Assembly (NCBI GenBank): GCA_015178975.1
Contig: WHVD01000018.1
Span: 846,001 to 910,000, forward strand
Reading direction: 5' to 3'
DNA length: 64,000 nt
Origin: Hysterangium stoloniferum
Lineage: Eukaryota > Basidiomycota > Agaricomycetes > Hysterangiales > Hysterangiaceae
How positions within the stretch are numbered: the first letter of the stretch is position 1; every line of letters begins with the position of its first letter. A model generated the notes under the pieces. The model did not search any database. It had not been told where the DNA came from and was given only the letters and a program-made list of their open reading frames with translations. A program made the translations under genes and the position numbers. Positions 35,006-47,012 of the stretch are shown here, piece after piece.

Positions 35006-35237
35006 AAGGCTGAGTTCCCAAGGAGGCCTAGGGTGTGGTGAAAAATTGCAGGTGGCAGTGGATTGTTTGAGGGTAAAAAATTCCTATAAAAAAAATGCAG
35101 AAATTCAAATTTCTTTTTTTGCATCTTTCCCCCACCACCATGCGGCCCCATCACAAACCCACTCCCAAATTTACCAAAGCCACCTTGTGACCAACAGGAG
35201 AATCTGGAGCCTTGGGCCCTGCTCCTTCATCCACCAA

Positions 35238-36060
35238 AATGACCACTGCTCAGCCCAAGCCACAGATGGAGGAAAGGAGGTGGAAGTAGGAGGAAGATGA
35301 AAGGAGAGTGAAGGAGGAGGTAGAGCATCTGTGCAAGGAGAAGGAGGGTGAGGAGGAGATGATGTGGGAAGTGGAGGCTGAAGAGGCTGTGGAGGAGCAA
35401 GAATGACAGGAGGCAGAGACTTCCAGAAAGGTGAGTGTAAGGGGACCTTCTGTCACAGACCCCAGGGAGCACTATTGTGAGCTCTGACTCCCCTGAAAAC
35501 ACTGTCATTTCTTCCAAACCATGGTTCCTCATCTTATTGAAGCCCCTGAGTCCACAGTCCAACCCCTTGCCTTTGAGTCCTGCTGTCCCTTTCCCAGACC
35601 TTCTGGCCTCATGCCAGGCATTCCTACCCATTCCCCTCACTTTCCCTCTCCTTGTGGATATCAACCACTCCTGCTAATACCTCAGAGAAGTAGATGACTA
35701 ACTCCAGAGGCTTGTAGCATTAGTGTTCCTTTGTGGGAAGGGCCCTTGTTCTGTACCAGGTAGAGTTATTTTTAGACTACTGGGTGCCTATGAGTCACAC
35801 CTTGCAGGGGGAATTCACAGTTTCTCTTTGGATTCCCTCCTGCTAGGTGAGCTAGATAGTTGTATATATATATATCATTTCTAATATCACTTTGGATTCC
35901 CTCATGCTAGCCTAGCATGAGTACCACAGGCAGCAGGGTTTTCCTTTACAATGAGTGGGTTGAGAGCTCGGAGGATAAAACTAATTTTCAAGAAAACACA
36001 GGGAAGGATTGAGGAGATCAAGTCAGGGTCCAAGGAGGAAGCTGGGCCCTCCAGCCCAAA
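35238..36060 (+). mobile_element. TE-type coding remnant with Glu/Lys-rich coiled coil
   Basis: A broken frame starts MTTAQPKPQMEER and continues with a long Glu/Lys/Arg-rich, coiled-coil-like stretch (about 35265-35420), then Pro/Ser-rich sequence. Such proteins occur in fungal transposons, but no diagnostic domain is visible. Confidence 0.3.
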
Positions 36061-36129
36061 TGTAAGTTCTGAAAAATTTCTATCCTTGGGTTCTGCAACT
36101 GACTAGCATAACAGAAAACAAAATGCAGG

Positions 36130-36344
36130 CTCACCTGGCTGGAGGCCATGAATGTCCCATCTTGCAATCACTACATATGTATCTCCCCAAACCTTATCAC
36201 AAGCTCTAGAACCTCTATCTCCACATTACTCCTCCAGGAAATGTCAGGATTGTGTCATATAAGCCAATTACTAGACAGAATGTCAATATACATATGTATG
36301 TGGAATTGCAAAGCTATGTGTACCAGAACCAGTGATGATCCGGT
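36130..36344 (-). pseudogene. DUF6533 gene copy A, partial (left of LTR)
   Basis: Closely matches 38885-39000, the 5' region of the intact DUF6533 gene (ATGTCAGGAT... GTGTACCAGAACCAG...). The match resumes at 37047 after the solo LTR. Only the 5' part of the gene is represented. Confidence 0.6.
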
Positions 36345-37046
36345 TGTTGGATTTCGACCACCATCCAAGCTCATTGTAAGGCTGTCGGTATCAGCCTCAC
36401 TCGGTCAACACGGACAGGACTAAGTTTTCTTTATTTTTACATATCAGTAGGATACAAGGTGAATGCGAGGTTCCCTAGGGAAGAGTGGGAAAAGGATTAA
36501 TGGTCAAAGAGAAGATATCCTATCACTATAGGATATGGGGTCTTTTATATAGAGTCAAGGTGAATGGGGTGGAAGAACAAGGAACCGCATGATCAGGCAC
36601 AGGGGTGCTACTTAACAATAAAGTGGCGGATCAATGAGTGGCTGATGGGAGAGGTTGGTGATGATGACCGCATGATAAGGCACAAGGGTGCTACCAAGTG
36701 GCGGAACAATGAGTGGTTGATGGGAGAGGTTGGTGATGACGTATGTGTGGTGATGATGACCGCATGATAAGGCACAAGGGTGCTACCAAGTGGCGGAACA
36801 ATGAGTGGTTGATGGGAGAGGTTGGTGATGACGTATGTGGTAAGGTGGCCACGCTTACACTCATGTTCCTTTGTTCCCTTGCCCTATTGTCCCATTATTC
36901 CCCTTTTTATACTCTTCCGTTGTCTTCCCTATTTAAAATCCTGTTGTTCTTATGGTTTATATATGTAGCTACATGCGAATATAGCTCCCCGCGCGATTGC
37001 GATCTTCTGCTACCCGAGTACTTGATAGAGACACCGTATTTCAACA
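36345..37046 (+). mobile_element. Solo LTR inside the DUF6533 relic
   Basis: Starts TGTTGGATTTCGACC and ends CGTATTTCAACA (702 bp). Flanked by CCGGT (36340-36344) and CCAGT (37047-37051), a 5-bp duplication with one difference. The paralogous empty site at about 38996-39001 reads ATCCAGTAGAAAC. An internal tandem repeat of about 95 bp (GATGACCGCATGATAAGGCA...) occurs two to three times at about 36590-36840. Confidence 0.8.
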
Positions 37047-37270
37047 CCAGTAGCAAACGAGCTGACTAGAAATTGTTATGAGTTTCGATGAAGACATCTT
37101 TCCGGCCTCACTTCCTGCCTGAACGAAGGAAGCAATTTGAGCAGCGTTGTATGGCATTGTGACTGAGTAGAAGAGAGGAAGAAGTTGACAATTTTCACCA
37201 CGATTGAAGATACATTATAAAAATGCATCTTCGAGTCGAGATGGCACCTATAGAGCCATCATCACGCACC
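37047..37270 (-). pseudogene. DUF6533 gene copy A, partial (right of LTR)
   Basis: Continues the match to 38996-39240 (GAGTTTCGATGAAGACATCT..., CTGCCTGAACGAAGGAAG). Together with 36130-36344 it is a truncated duplicate of the 5' end and upstream region of the neighbouring gene. Confidence 0.6.
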
Positions 37271-37369
37271 AGAGCCAGAGCCGAAATGGTTGCTTGAAGA
37301 AATCCTCAAATACATACATGTTTCTATAACTATTTCAATCCTCAATCCGCACCATGTAGCTGACAGTCT

Positions 37370-39044
37370 TCAAACCGTGTTGTTTCCTATTCCAGCCTCT
37401 GGGTGGTCCAATCTCCCTGCTGTCCCAGGAAACTCCTCAAGATTGACCGCAGTAGATGAGTCGTTGTTTTCAGCCTCGGTAGCTGACGGACGCAACACTT
37501 GTCCGAAGACCTTCCTGGAACTCATAGCTTGGCTGGCAAAAAGCGCCTCGTCTTCCGGATCTCCGAGATCTTCAATTATTCCATTTGAGAATTTCCGCAC
37601 GGCCGCCTTAAATGAGGAATAAGGCGGCGCCAGTTCACCCGTTTGTGATGTGCCATTTGGGTGGGCATTTTGTTCGCGAAGATCGAGGAAGAACCGTAAA
37701 ACAAGTAGAGTTGAGACACTGGACACGAAGGTGAATCTGCGAGATATTACTAGGTAATAAAATATACATACGGGTTCTCAACAACTGTTGTCAAACCCAC
37801 AAGACCAGGCTTTGAAATTTAAGATTCTTCCAGACTGAAGAATATTTGATAGACTTACTCGAATCAGCTTTAATTGCAAGGCTGAGTATCAATCGAGAAG
37901 ATTCAACGGTTGCATAGGGAACTCACGTTGTTGGTTATGATCATCTGAATTGTCCAAGAAATTATTACACTGCAACATTGATAAGTCTCAAGGGAGTAAC
38001 TAATGGACGAAATTTCGCACATAAAGCGAAGGAGACCTAGTATATCCAGCGTCTCATAGTTGTGACTATTTAAAGACATAAGTGGTATTCTCACCTTGCT
38101 TAAGGATCAGGCACCCAAGCGATGTGTCGCTGGTCATGAGCGACCATCTCAATTTTACAAGGGTCCATGTATAATACACAGTCACTCCAAATACCGCTGT
38201 GTCGTACAATAATGCCAAACCATCGGCAATATTGATCGCTGTTTTGCGAGATGGTTAAATGCTGTGAGTGTTTGGGCTGCTCTGACAAACGTACCTCTTT
38301 TTTTTTCAAGACGTTAGAAGTTCAAGAGAGAAGAATAGTAAAGCGACACATACGTTAGTGTCGGGAAGGTCGGGTCACAGTTTTCGAGGAGTGTGATGGT
38401 CTGGGAGAACATTAGCTCCAGGATTTGGAAAAGTCAGCTTCAGCCTCATACCCCACCCAAAAAACAACAGGAGAGGAATAAAATCACTAAACATGAGAAC
38501 AGATTGTGCCGTGAATGCATGATAGCATAGACACGTGCCAGTAGGATTGCTATTTCGATCATCATCGTCTTCTCTTTATAACTAGTAACTAGTTTCGTAC
38601 CTCCAAATGAAAACTCCATGATGAACGACGCAGAAGACACAAACTTCAACAACACGGAACAACCACTAAGAGAAACCAATCAGATCAATAAATTGTCTAA
38701 GAGGGAGGCGGTACTGAAGGGAAATATGTAAATATGTAGGAGAATACACAAGCAGAAATGCATACCTTTGCCCAGAATCCTGCAAGGGCCCAGGTGGCGT
38801 AGAGAGCTTGATACAGAAGCATAGATAACCGAGCTGTCATATATAGAAGGGTCATGCCCCGGAATTTTTCCGTCCATATAAACCGTACTTCTTGAGGAAA
38901 TGTCAGGATCGTGTCATAAAACGCAATTACTAGACATAATATCAATATATATGTGCGGAATTGAAAAGATATGTGTACCAGAACCAGCAATGATCCAGTA
39001 GAAACTGAGCTGGCTGGAACTGCCATGAGTTTCAATGAAGACAT
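37370..39044 (-). CDS. DUF6533-domain seven-helix-type membrane protein
   Basis: Minus-strand, multi-exon. The DUF6533 signature IAFYDTILTFPQEVRFIWTE (near 38900) is followed by membrane segments AILLARVYAIMH (38540), LALLYDTAVFGVTVYYTW (38170-38230), a segment around IISWTIQMIITN (37930) and FTFVSSVSTLLVLRFFLDLR (37690). It ends in a soluble Ser/Glu-rich tail to the stop at 37370. The final exon has the LRFFLDLRE-N motif usual for this family. The N-terminal exon is uncertain: ATG at 39044 gives a frame that needs an unusual junction, and the other frame is open up to about 39186. The function of these proteins is unknown; they are abundant plasma-membrane-type proteins in Agaricomycetes. 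Neighbouring relics A and C are duplicates of it. Confidence 0.75.
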
Positions 39045-39559
39045 CTCTCCAGCCCCGCTTACTTGTCACTTTCTGCCTGAACATAGGAAGCGAGTTGGGA
39101 AGTGTTGTATGACATTGTGACTGAGTAGAAGGAGGGAAGGAATTGACAGGTGGCACCACGATTGAAGATACATTATAAAGAAGCATCTCGGAGTCCAGAT
39201 GGCACCAGTATGGTCACAGCTCGCTGCCGAGAGCCATGAGTGATCGATCGATCGTCAGCATCAGCACCAGAGTCAAAGTTACCGATTGCCCAGCGCCTGA
39301 ATTAATTGAAAAATAGGCGCGGTTTCAATTCTAACTCGAAGTGACATGGCTTTTGATCCAATTTAATGACGTCATATTTGAATACTGATATCGAATAAGC
39401 ATAATTAGTGCCCACATGATTCAGCTGTGTATAAGTACATATACATAATGCTACTTTTGAAAGATCCTCAATAAACTATACTCAATTCCAATTTGCATTG
39501 GCTCCTAGTAGCGCCAATGTCTCCTACAGTGGACTCATGCGAACAAAAAAGAGGGTTGC

Positions 39560-39973
39560 CAGATGAAATTGCTTCTCGGCGTTCTTGTAAATATATATGC
39601 CATAATTACAAAAGGCCATCCAATACATATGGCTGCCTGAACCAAATAAATGCTTTGATCCCCAACCCGCATCATGAAGCTAATTGTGCTCAAACTGTCT
39701 TGTTTTCTCTTATAAGAAGTATACATATAGTCTGTCGATGTTTAGCGTTATACCCCTGATATTAGCTTGTCAAATTCAACATGAGTCTCGATTAAAGGCT
39801 GACGGTCTTACTCAAACCAGCTTTGATTACAAGGTTCACTCTCACTCAAGAAATGTCATTGGTTAGCATATGAAACTCACGTTGTCGGTTATGAAAGCTT
39901 GAAGTGAGCAAGAGATTATTATGCTGCATCAGTGTTAAGTCTCAAGAAAATTTCGCATACAAAGCAAAGGATA
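39560..39973 (-). pseudogene. DUF6533 gene copy C, 3' part (left of pogo)
   Basis: 39560-39720 resembles 37290-37390, and 39770-39973 resembles 37790-38030 of the intact gene, with many small differences and no open reading. The match continues past the pogo element at 42912. Confidence 0.55.
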
Positions 39974-42909
39974 CAGTGATTTGGCGGTCCTTTTCACACC
40001 CCTGGTCCTTTTCACACCTGGCCTTTACTCCTTCAATCCTCATCCAAACACTTAATCACTTTGTAGTCACACATATAGACATGATATCAATCTTGAAAAT
40101 AATTCTCATAATTTTCGGGAGAGTGGGTGAAGCATGGGAGTGTCATATATAGCAAAAAAGCGGAATTTGAAAAGTTCATCCTTTTTATCTCCCTTAATCA
40201 GACACATTCCTGCATACAACTCGTTTTGTTAAAAATTGGCCTGAATGTGTACATATATATAGAAGAATCTAGTGAAGAAATGAAGGGAATCGGGCAAAAA
40301 CTGAGGGAGGAAAAAATCAGAAGATGATTGATGCCAACAGAGCATGACAGTACACAGCATCCTGCCACACTGGCAATCAGTCTTCCTGTTTCTTGGGCCC
40401 CTCTTGCCTCTTTTGACTGGTCAAAATGGTCGGGTGCGCACTTTCTGAACAGGTAAAATGTCAGGCATGTCGTAGAGCTGAAAATTTGAAATATCAGGAA
40501 GCCCTTGACGAGTACAGGCGTGAGCAGGAAAAACCTGTAAAACAGTGATGCGGTCTTTGACCCATTGCTGCAATACATGACATCTGCTACAGGACCCTGG
40601 GTAATCTAGCAAATGGGAAAATGACAATGAGTGCATTTAACGCATCAAAGTGCAAATTATCCTATCCAGAAGAGCACGTTCTTGTTGATTTTATCATTGC
40701 ATCTGCTGATCACAGCATCCCTCTTACTCCACACAACATCACACTTCATGCAAACGCGATCATAGCAGGGCAGGTTGAACCAGGAGAACCTGTTGGAGAG
40801 TCTTGGGTTGGCAGGTTTCTGGACAGATATCATGATGAGCTTCAGACTCATTGGTTGAAGCCCTTGGCTACAGAGGGGGCACATTCACTGAATGAAGAAT
40901 CAGTCAAAGAGTGGTTTAAATTGGTTGAAGAGCTGATTGTGAAGAGGGGCATCAAGAAGGAAAATATCTATGGAATGGACGAGAGCGGCTTCCCACCATC
41001 AAACCAAGGCACTCAGTGTGTAGTTGGATGGTGGGGTACAAAAACCCAGCACAAGGTTGGGAGTGCTAATTGCAAGAATGTAACTGCCATTGTGACTATC
41101 TGTGCGGATGGAACTGCCCTCAAGCCGACCATCATCTTCAAAGGGCATAATTTTTTGAAGAAGTGGGGGGAGAATAACGTGTCTGGAGCTTTGTGAGTAC
41201 CTTCAAACATGCTAATTGTAGTGAACACTAACCTTCCACAGGCTCTGTGTGTCCGAGAATGGGTGGACTGATGGAAGTTTAGCATATAAGTGGATCACAA
41301 AGGATTTCGATCCCCAGACATGCGAGAAAGCTGCTGGCAAAACACGTGTCTTGTTAATGGACGGCCATAGCTCGCATTACATGGCTGACTTCCTGGAGTA
41401 TTGTATGGCAAACAACATTGAGGTGCTCGGATACCCACCTCACTGTACACATGCTTTGCAGGGGCTTGACATCGTATGCTTCATGAAAATGAAGGCGGCC
41501 TGGAAAAATCAAATTGATGAGTTCGAGACCTTTCACCAATGAGGTGTTGGTAAGGAAGAGTTCCACCAAGTCTTTGGAGAAGCATTCCTCAAAGCATTTA
41601 CCCCTGAGACTATCACGGCAGCATTCAAGGCCACAGGAATCCAACCATTCAATCTGAATGTCATCAAGCCGAGTGAGAATACCTCCACACAGGCTTCATT
41701 CCCACAACCACAAACCAGCCCCACATGTGCTGTGATGGTCGCCTTCCATGATTACAGCTTCACGACACAGGGGACCCAACCAGACTCACCCCCCACAGCT
41801 GGACCTTCAAATTTCCCCGGTTCCCTCTCTGATCCAATCCCAATGGCTGTTGATACAAATCCCCCACTCCTTACACCGTCCAAACGCCGTGATCCTGCAT
41901 CAAATCCTGACCTGGCAACACCACGTAAGCAGATGCGGCTGCTTGGGGTTGGCCTTGCAAACACTTCATCAGGATCATTCCTAGTCACAAAAGCACATGT
42001 AACACACCTTGAGATGAAACGAGCCATCCACCCACCTGTCCTAGAACGTGTCCCTGGCAAAATAGCAACTCCCGACTGGTCACTTCTTGACAAACATGCA
42101 CCACTTTCGGAGTTCACACGTAGCGCCCTCGAGTCACGATGCAAAGCCCTAGAAAGAAATTTGCTTTTAGCTCAGCAGTGGCTCAAGGCACAGGAAATGA
42201 TTATGGAAGGGCAGAATGCTCAACTTGTCATCCAGAACATAGGAATGGAGAGAATGAATCATACTTTGCATGAAAAGGAGAAGGGAAAGAAGTCAGACCG
42301 TACAATCTTGTTTCCAGGAGGAAAGGGCAGGCATCTGACTGATGTTGAGCTCATCAAGCAGAAGCAGGAGCTTGAGGACACGAAAGCACAGGAGGAAGCA
42401 GAGAAGGAGAGGAAGAGGGTGGCAAAGGAGGACCAACGAGTTGAAAAGGCAAACCTTGAAGAGCGCTGGAAGGCAATGCTTGAGGAGTATGAGCACACAG
42501 TCACTGAGTGGACAACAGGATGTCAGACTCTGTGAGCAGCTGGGGTAAAGGTGAAGGACTTACCAAAGAAGCCAAAACATCCCACTAAGCCTAAATTGAT
42601 GGAGCCGGAGGACGACGATGAGGGGCAGGACGATGTAGATGACAACGGCTCGTAGAGATAACCATCGATAAACACAGTGTGTCACACATGTCACATGCTG
42701 TGAATGAAGTGAATTTCGTGACAAATGCATTGTCGACAGAATTCAACATCAATGAAGTGGTTCCTCTTCATTTATCTTTACCAGTGCATGTAAATACACT
42801 TATAGGACCCCATAGAACAAGATGTATTATTCAGATGTACTAAAAATTGATTGTGGAAGGTATGAGTCACGAATCATAAAAGGGTGTGAAAAGGACCGCC
42901 AGAACACTG
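39974..42909 (+). mobile_element. pogo/Tigger-like DNA transposon, 2936 bp, complete ends
   Basis: 28-bp terminal inverted repeats with two mismatches: CAGTGATTTGGCGGTCCTTT... on the left and the complement of CAGTGTTCTGGCGGTCCTTT... on the right. Both are flanked by TA (39972-39973 and 42910-42911), the Tc1-mariner target duplication. It inserted in DUF6533 relic C, whose paralogue (about 38035) lacks it. Confidence 0.9.
40471..42535 (+). pseudogene. pogo transposase (CENP-B HTH + DDE_1), disrupted
   Basis: Helix-turn-helix/CENPB region KLSYPEEHVLVDFIIASADH and WVGRFLDRYHDEL. DDE_1 catalytic core with GMDESGFPPS (first Asp, about 40979), VLLMDGHSSHY (second) and LQGLDIVCFMKMK (third, DDD type). 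One intron 41193-41241 (GTGAGT...CACAG) joins in frame. Lesions: TGA at 41540-41542 within the catalytic half, and TGA at 40546-40548 and 40558-40560 in the N-terminal segment (KYQEALDEYRREQEKP). The first Met codon (40458) is one base out of frame with that segment. The C-terminal coiled-coil-like tail runs to 42535. The transposase is probably dead, while the ends could still be mobilised by a related enzyme. Confidence 0.85.
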
Positions 42910-42911
42910 TA

Positions 42912-43050
42912 CCTAGTAAATTCGGTGCCTGATCTTTGAGACTATTTCAACACATAAGTGATAGACATGCTCGCCTTGCTTCAGGATTGGTGACACAAGT
43001 GATGTGTCACTAGCCATCCAGTGACCCTCTCGATTTTACAAGAGTCCACA
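42912..43050 (-). pseudogene. DUF6533 gene copy C, 3' part (right of pogo)
   Basis: Continues the alignment to 38035-38170 of the intact gene (ACACATAAGTGATAGACATG..., CGATTTTACAAGAGTCCA). Decayed. Confidence 0.55.
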
Positions 43051-44029
43051 ACTCTAAGAACATTTGCTACACTGCGGGGCAGTCGCTCGTTCCTCACAAC
43101 CTCCTCCACTGCTCTGCTGTGGGCCCCGGCTTGTTGGGGGGCAAGCCCCCTTGAACCCCCCTGCCCAACAACTCTAAGTATTAATAATGCTCATTGTTAG
43201 AGGAATTACTAAATTGCTTTGAATTTTGAACTGTTTAAACTTTAAACCATTTTAGATTTTAACCTGTTTCAGAAAGTGAACCTGCTTGCCTGTGATACCA
43301 AATCTTGCCAATTAATTGATCAATGTCACATGGACCCCTGTAGTCAATTTTAATGCTTTTAGAATTGAAGCAGTTACACAATTTGAAAGTTCTTGGAATT
43401 TAAAAAATTTCAAAATTCTGACAGCATCAGATTTTCTACCATTTTAGATTGATGACAGTTGTAGAAACTATCACTGGTTTTAGACTGTCAACAGTTTTAT
43501 AATATTTATTAATTCACTGTAATCGATTAGAATTTACAACATTGTATTTGACCATTACAGGGTAGACTGTGAATAGCTTTAAGACTGTCAATAATCATAA
43601 CAGCAGTCTGAGAAAAGGTCAATGGTTCAAGAATGCCAGAAAACTAATTTAAATTTACCGGAATTAATGAATAATCAGCAGGATTTGATATGGATAGTCT
43701 CAGACTCATGGAATTCATTGGGGATTTACATATTTTTTGATTGGATGCCACATGGTCCTTTATGGGTCAGTTTCATAATTCCAAATTAATTGGAAATTGA
43801 AAGATTTTAAAATTTTAATGGTTTCAGATTACCTATTATCTTTGATCATTGACAGATTAAGAATTTCAGTCTGTTGTTCTGGGTGTCTCTTTAACCCATT
43901 TAATGTAAGCACCCTGTCACCATATAATTAAAATTTATAATCGATAAAGAGATATCATAAAGTTTACATACTGTGTGATTTGATTCGAGATGTCGGTGCA
44001 AAGTTGTCACCTTGTTAGTAATTGAGCTG
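43051..44029. other. AT-rich, no gene; one GC-rich palindromic patch
   Basis: Around 43125-43170 lies a G/C-rich inverted repeat (GGGGGGCAAGCCCCC). The rest is AT-rich, repetitive-looking (TTTTAGATTGATGACAG-like phrases) and without ORFs. Confidence 0.35.
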
Positions 44030-44536
44030 TCACTGAAAAATTTTTGATTTATTTAAAAATGTAGCTGTGATGTACTCACTGACAAATTTTGCATTTTCTT
44101 CTTTTTTTCCCATTAATGGTGCTGGGGCATGAAAAAAATGATCTATATCTCTGGTCTTATTTTTGTTCTTCATCATTTCCTCTCCAATCTCTTCAATTCC
44201 ATCCAAATATATTTGAATTTCAAAAAACACACCATTGACAGTGGCAGTGATAGCCGGCTTGATTTTTTTTTTCTCAGGTCCTGTTTCACATACAATCTCG
44301 TATGTTGGTAGGCTATATTTCAATAAATGTTTTGATGCCATTTCAGTGGTGGGCACATCAGCTGGCCCGGGGCATGTGGAAGACGATTTAACTACTAAAC
44401 TTGGCGGAAGTTGCCTCAATTCTATGTTATTCGGATCACGGAGCACTCGGTTCATCGTACGGATCCGTGCTAAGCACCCTGGGGACTTACTTGGCTGTCC
44501 CAGGCAAGGTTTTGACTTTGGCAGCATTGTGTACAA
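44030..44536 (-). CDS. Unrecognised ORF, 168 aa, probably transposon-derived
   Basis: Open frame starting MYTMLPKSKPCLGQPSKSPG. It contains GPEKKKIKPAITATVNGVFF and EIQIYLDGIEEIGEEMMKNK, which look like real protein (charged, helical), and ends at 44030. No domain known to me. It lies in AT-rich repeat sequence, next to a GC-rich MITE-like piece, so a transposon origin is plausible. Confidence 0.4.
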   Translation of the reverse strand: MYTMLPKSKPCLGQPSKSPGCLARIRTMNRVLRDPNNIELRQLPPSLVVKSSSTCPGPADVPTTEMASKHLLKYSLPTYEIVCETGPEKKKIKPAITATVNGVFFEIQIYLDGIEEIGEEMMKNKNKTRDIDHFFHAPAPLMGKKEENAKFVSEYITATFLNKSKIFQ

Positions 44537-44619
44537 GGGAATAGAAATTGAACGGTGGCTTACATTATACAGAAGACACTCTGACGATCGGTACCTTGTC
44601 CTTACCTTGTGGCCACTAG

Positions 44620-44775
44620 CAGGCCGCGGCTTGGCGGCCCGGCTTGGGCTTGAAATATCTCAGGCCGGGCCAAGAGTGGACGGCCTAAGTACGGCTCGGC
44701 TCGGCTCGGCCTGGGCTTTTCAGGGCCCGGCTCAGCCGGCCCACGGCCTGAGGCCGGGCCTTGCCAATCACTACT
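44620..44775. repeat. GC-rich MITE-like element
   Basis: CACTAGCAGGCCGCGGC ... GGCCGGGCCTTGCCAATCACTA: an abrupt GC-rich block made of GGCCCGG/CGGCTCGG words with roughly inverted ends (CACTAG...CACTA). A relative lies at 55836-55915. It is similar in style to hAT-type MITEs, but no 8-bp target duplication could be found. Confidence 0.4.
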
Positions 44776-45380
44776 GGCGATCGAAAGAACCCCGAACAGG
44801 CAAGGAATTTCAGGACTGCGCTTATTACTCTCCTTGCCAGATGTGATAGGAAATTTAGATATCGTACGCCGGCCGAGGAAGAACTCCGTATCGATAGCGA
44901 GCAATGATGCAAGCAAGGTGTTGGGATGAGCATATAGGGTAGAAGGTCCTTTTGGGTGCGTCCCCATCCACATCTACGAGCGAAAGTCAGCCAAGGAAAG
45001 ATTGATGTGCATCTTTAAGGGAAGAATTGTAGAAAAGTGTCACACGTACTATGGATGTCTCAAAAAAACAAAAGATCACTCTAAAAAATGCGGAAATAAA
45101 GTTTAAATTTCTAAATGAAGTAGCTTCTTTGATGTACTGCTTCTATAGATTCATCAAATGACATCCAACCAAAAGCTTCTATTATGTGCTTTCTTTCCTG
45201 TGTCCAGTTCGGAAGGTACTTGACATGGATGCTCAGTTCGTATCAATGGATAGTATCAGAATGAAGATCTGATGATCGGAGAGATGCGCCTACTATACAG
45301 CCTTCGTATTATTAAAAGATGTTGTCCCATATAAGTAACAGTCATTTCTACACGAGTCCCTCACCTTGCATTTCTTCACG

Positions 45381-47012
45381 ATGTCTCAAGAGATGGCTGA
45401 ATTTGTTCTGCAAGTTTCGGATGAGTAAGCTGTATCAGGTTGTATCTACTTGTCCGAGACGACAGGCTGACGACGTCCGGCTAACAGTCGGTCTGCCAAC
45501 TATGTTCTTACAGCCTCAATTGGTCAGTCCCGTGCATGGTTTTGGTATACTCTCAACGAAATCTCTGCAGCGCTCTTCATATATGACTCCCTCCTCACAT
45601 TATCTCGCGAAGTGGAACAAATATGGAAGCCTCGACCATTCTTCAGGTTAGGGACTATCCTTTATCTACTGACACGATATCCACCGCTTCTCTTCTGGGC
45701 CATGGTGTTATATTTGGAACTGGGGAACACATCTATCACGGCGGTATGTGGTTTTGTGGCTTATATCAGAGGAACGCTGTGACAGTACCCACAGTATGGG
45801 CCTTAGATACCCGATGTAATCCTCCTGGCTTACATGATTCCTATCTTAGAACATGTACACCAATTCTCTATTTACTTAACTCTTTGAATATCTTGTTTGT
45901 GATCGGGGCGGATGGTAATCACAGGTGGTTCGGTCATATTATTGCTAGAGTCTCACAACCAAACGCTTTAGGATTCCTTATGGCAAGAGTATACGCCATC
46001 TCAAACAAGAATATTCTCCTGATATTAATACTACTGCCTCTTGTATTTGCATCCACAGGATTACAAGTGGTACGTCCACAGGCCAATCGCACTCGGCGAA
46101 TCCTGATTCAGGATTACATTGGTTGACGGATTCGGATCAGTTCGTGACAATCCTGGACAATTGTCAATTAACTTTCGGTATAGACAAGCGCATTAGCTTG
46201 TACGTCCAGCCGTTTGCGATGCAATTCATTTATGTTGCTTAACTAAAAATAATTTTTTGAAGAGGTATCAACTTGTCCCCACCATCAGACATCAACAACT
46301 GAATTTGTTGACAGTAGATACCATTCAAGCTACGATCGTAGTGGGCTACGAGACGATTATACTTCTGATAACCATCTGGTACATGTTATCAACCGTCAGA
46401 AGACAAAGATCTCTTCCAGATCAATTTGAAAAAAAATCTATTCTATTTCTCATCGTTTACCAAGGTACGACAAAATAATTTGTCTGAGTGAAATATCATT
46501 GAGAATTTATTCTTTAGGGGCTTTGAGATATGGGTAATTGCGTTCCTTCTTTAAAATGCTTTCAACCTTGAACAGCCCGTCATAGCTTTGTCCTCACGGT
46601 TAGCGTCACTACCGCTGTCACATCGAAGGTTTGTCACCTCTTGTTAACTGAAAATTCCTTCTTGACCAAGTCTTTAAAATAGACGCTGAGGGTGAGTCAA
46701 TTAATACGTCTAATGTAGGGTACATAACTTCGTAATAGCTCAGCCTCGGAAGCGTTATTGCACCAATGCAGAACTTGTGAGTGTACCCCTGCTATGTCGC
46801 TTTATATCAGCTCTCATAAAAATGCTCTCAGTTTATCCGCCATCATTCTCTGCCGATTTCAGCTGGACCTAAGGGAGAGACATGTTAGACGTGACGATTG
46901 CACCCTGGATCGAGTTACACTTGGAACGTTCAAGGCCGCCACTAGGAGAGTTCATGAGGCGGTCATGGACGAGTTTGGCGACACGGAGCTTATTGACAGC
47001 TTGCAAATGTGA
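45381..47012 (+). CDS. DUF6533-domain membrane protein, second locus
   Basis: ATG at 45381 (MSQEMAEFVLQVS). The next exon, 45514-45743, gives SIGQSRAWFWYTLNEISAAL, then the DUF6533 core LFIYDSLLTLSREVEQIWK and LGTILYLLTRYPPLLFWAMV. Later exons hold LMARVYAISNKNILLILILL (about 45980), IVVGYETIILLITIWYMLS (about 46335) and the tail FQLDLRERHVRRDD... ending ELIDSLQM* at 47012. The order matches the family. The junction of exon 1 (GA|GTAAGC) with exon 2 leaves a one-base phase problem, so the first exon is provisional. This gene is only distantly similar to the copy at 37370, so it is an older paralogue. Confidence 0.7.

Noticed and set aside
35227-35664. Minus-strand Ser/Leu-rich ORF
   Set aside because: Reverse-strand image of a Glu/Lys-rich plus-strand stretch.
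38697-39186. Two overlapping minus-strand ORFs as two separate genes
   Set aside because: Both are parts of one intron-containing DUF6533 gene.
41752-42504. Minus-strand ORFs opposite the pogo C-terminal tail
   Set aside because: Shadows of the transposase tail; no motif of their own.
43120-43180. GC palindrome as a transcription terminator
   Set aside because: Eukaryotic context and no gene ending there; more likely part of a repeat.
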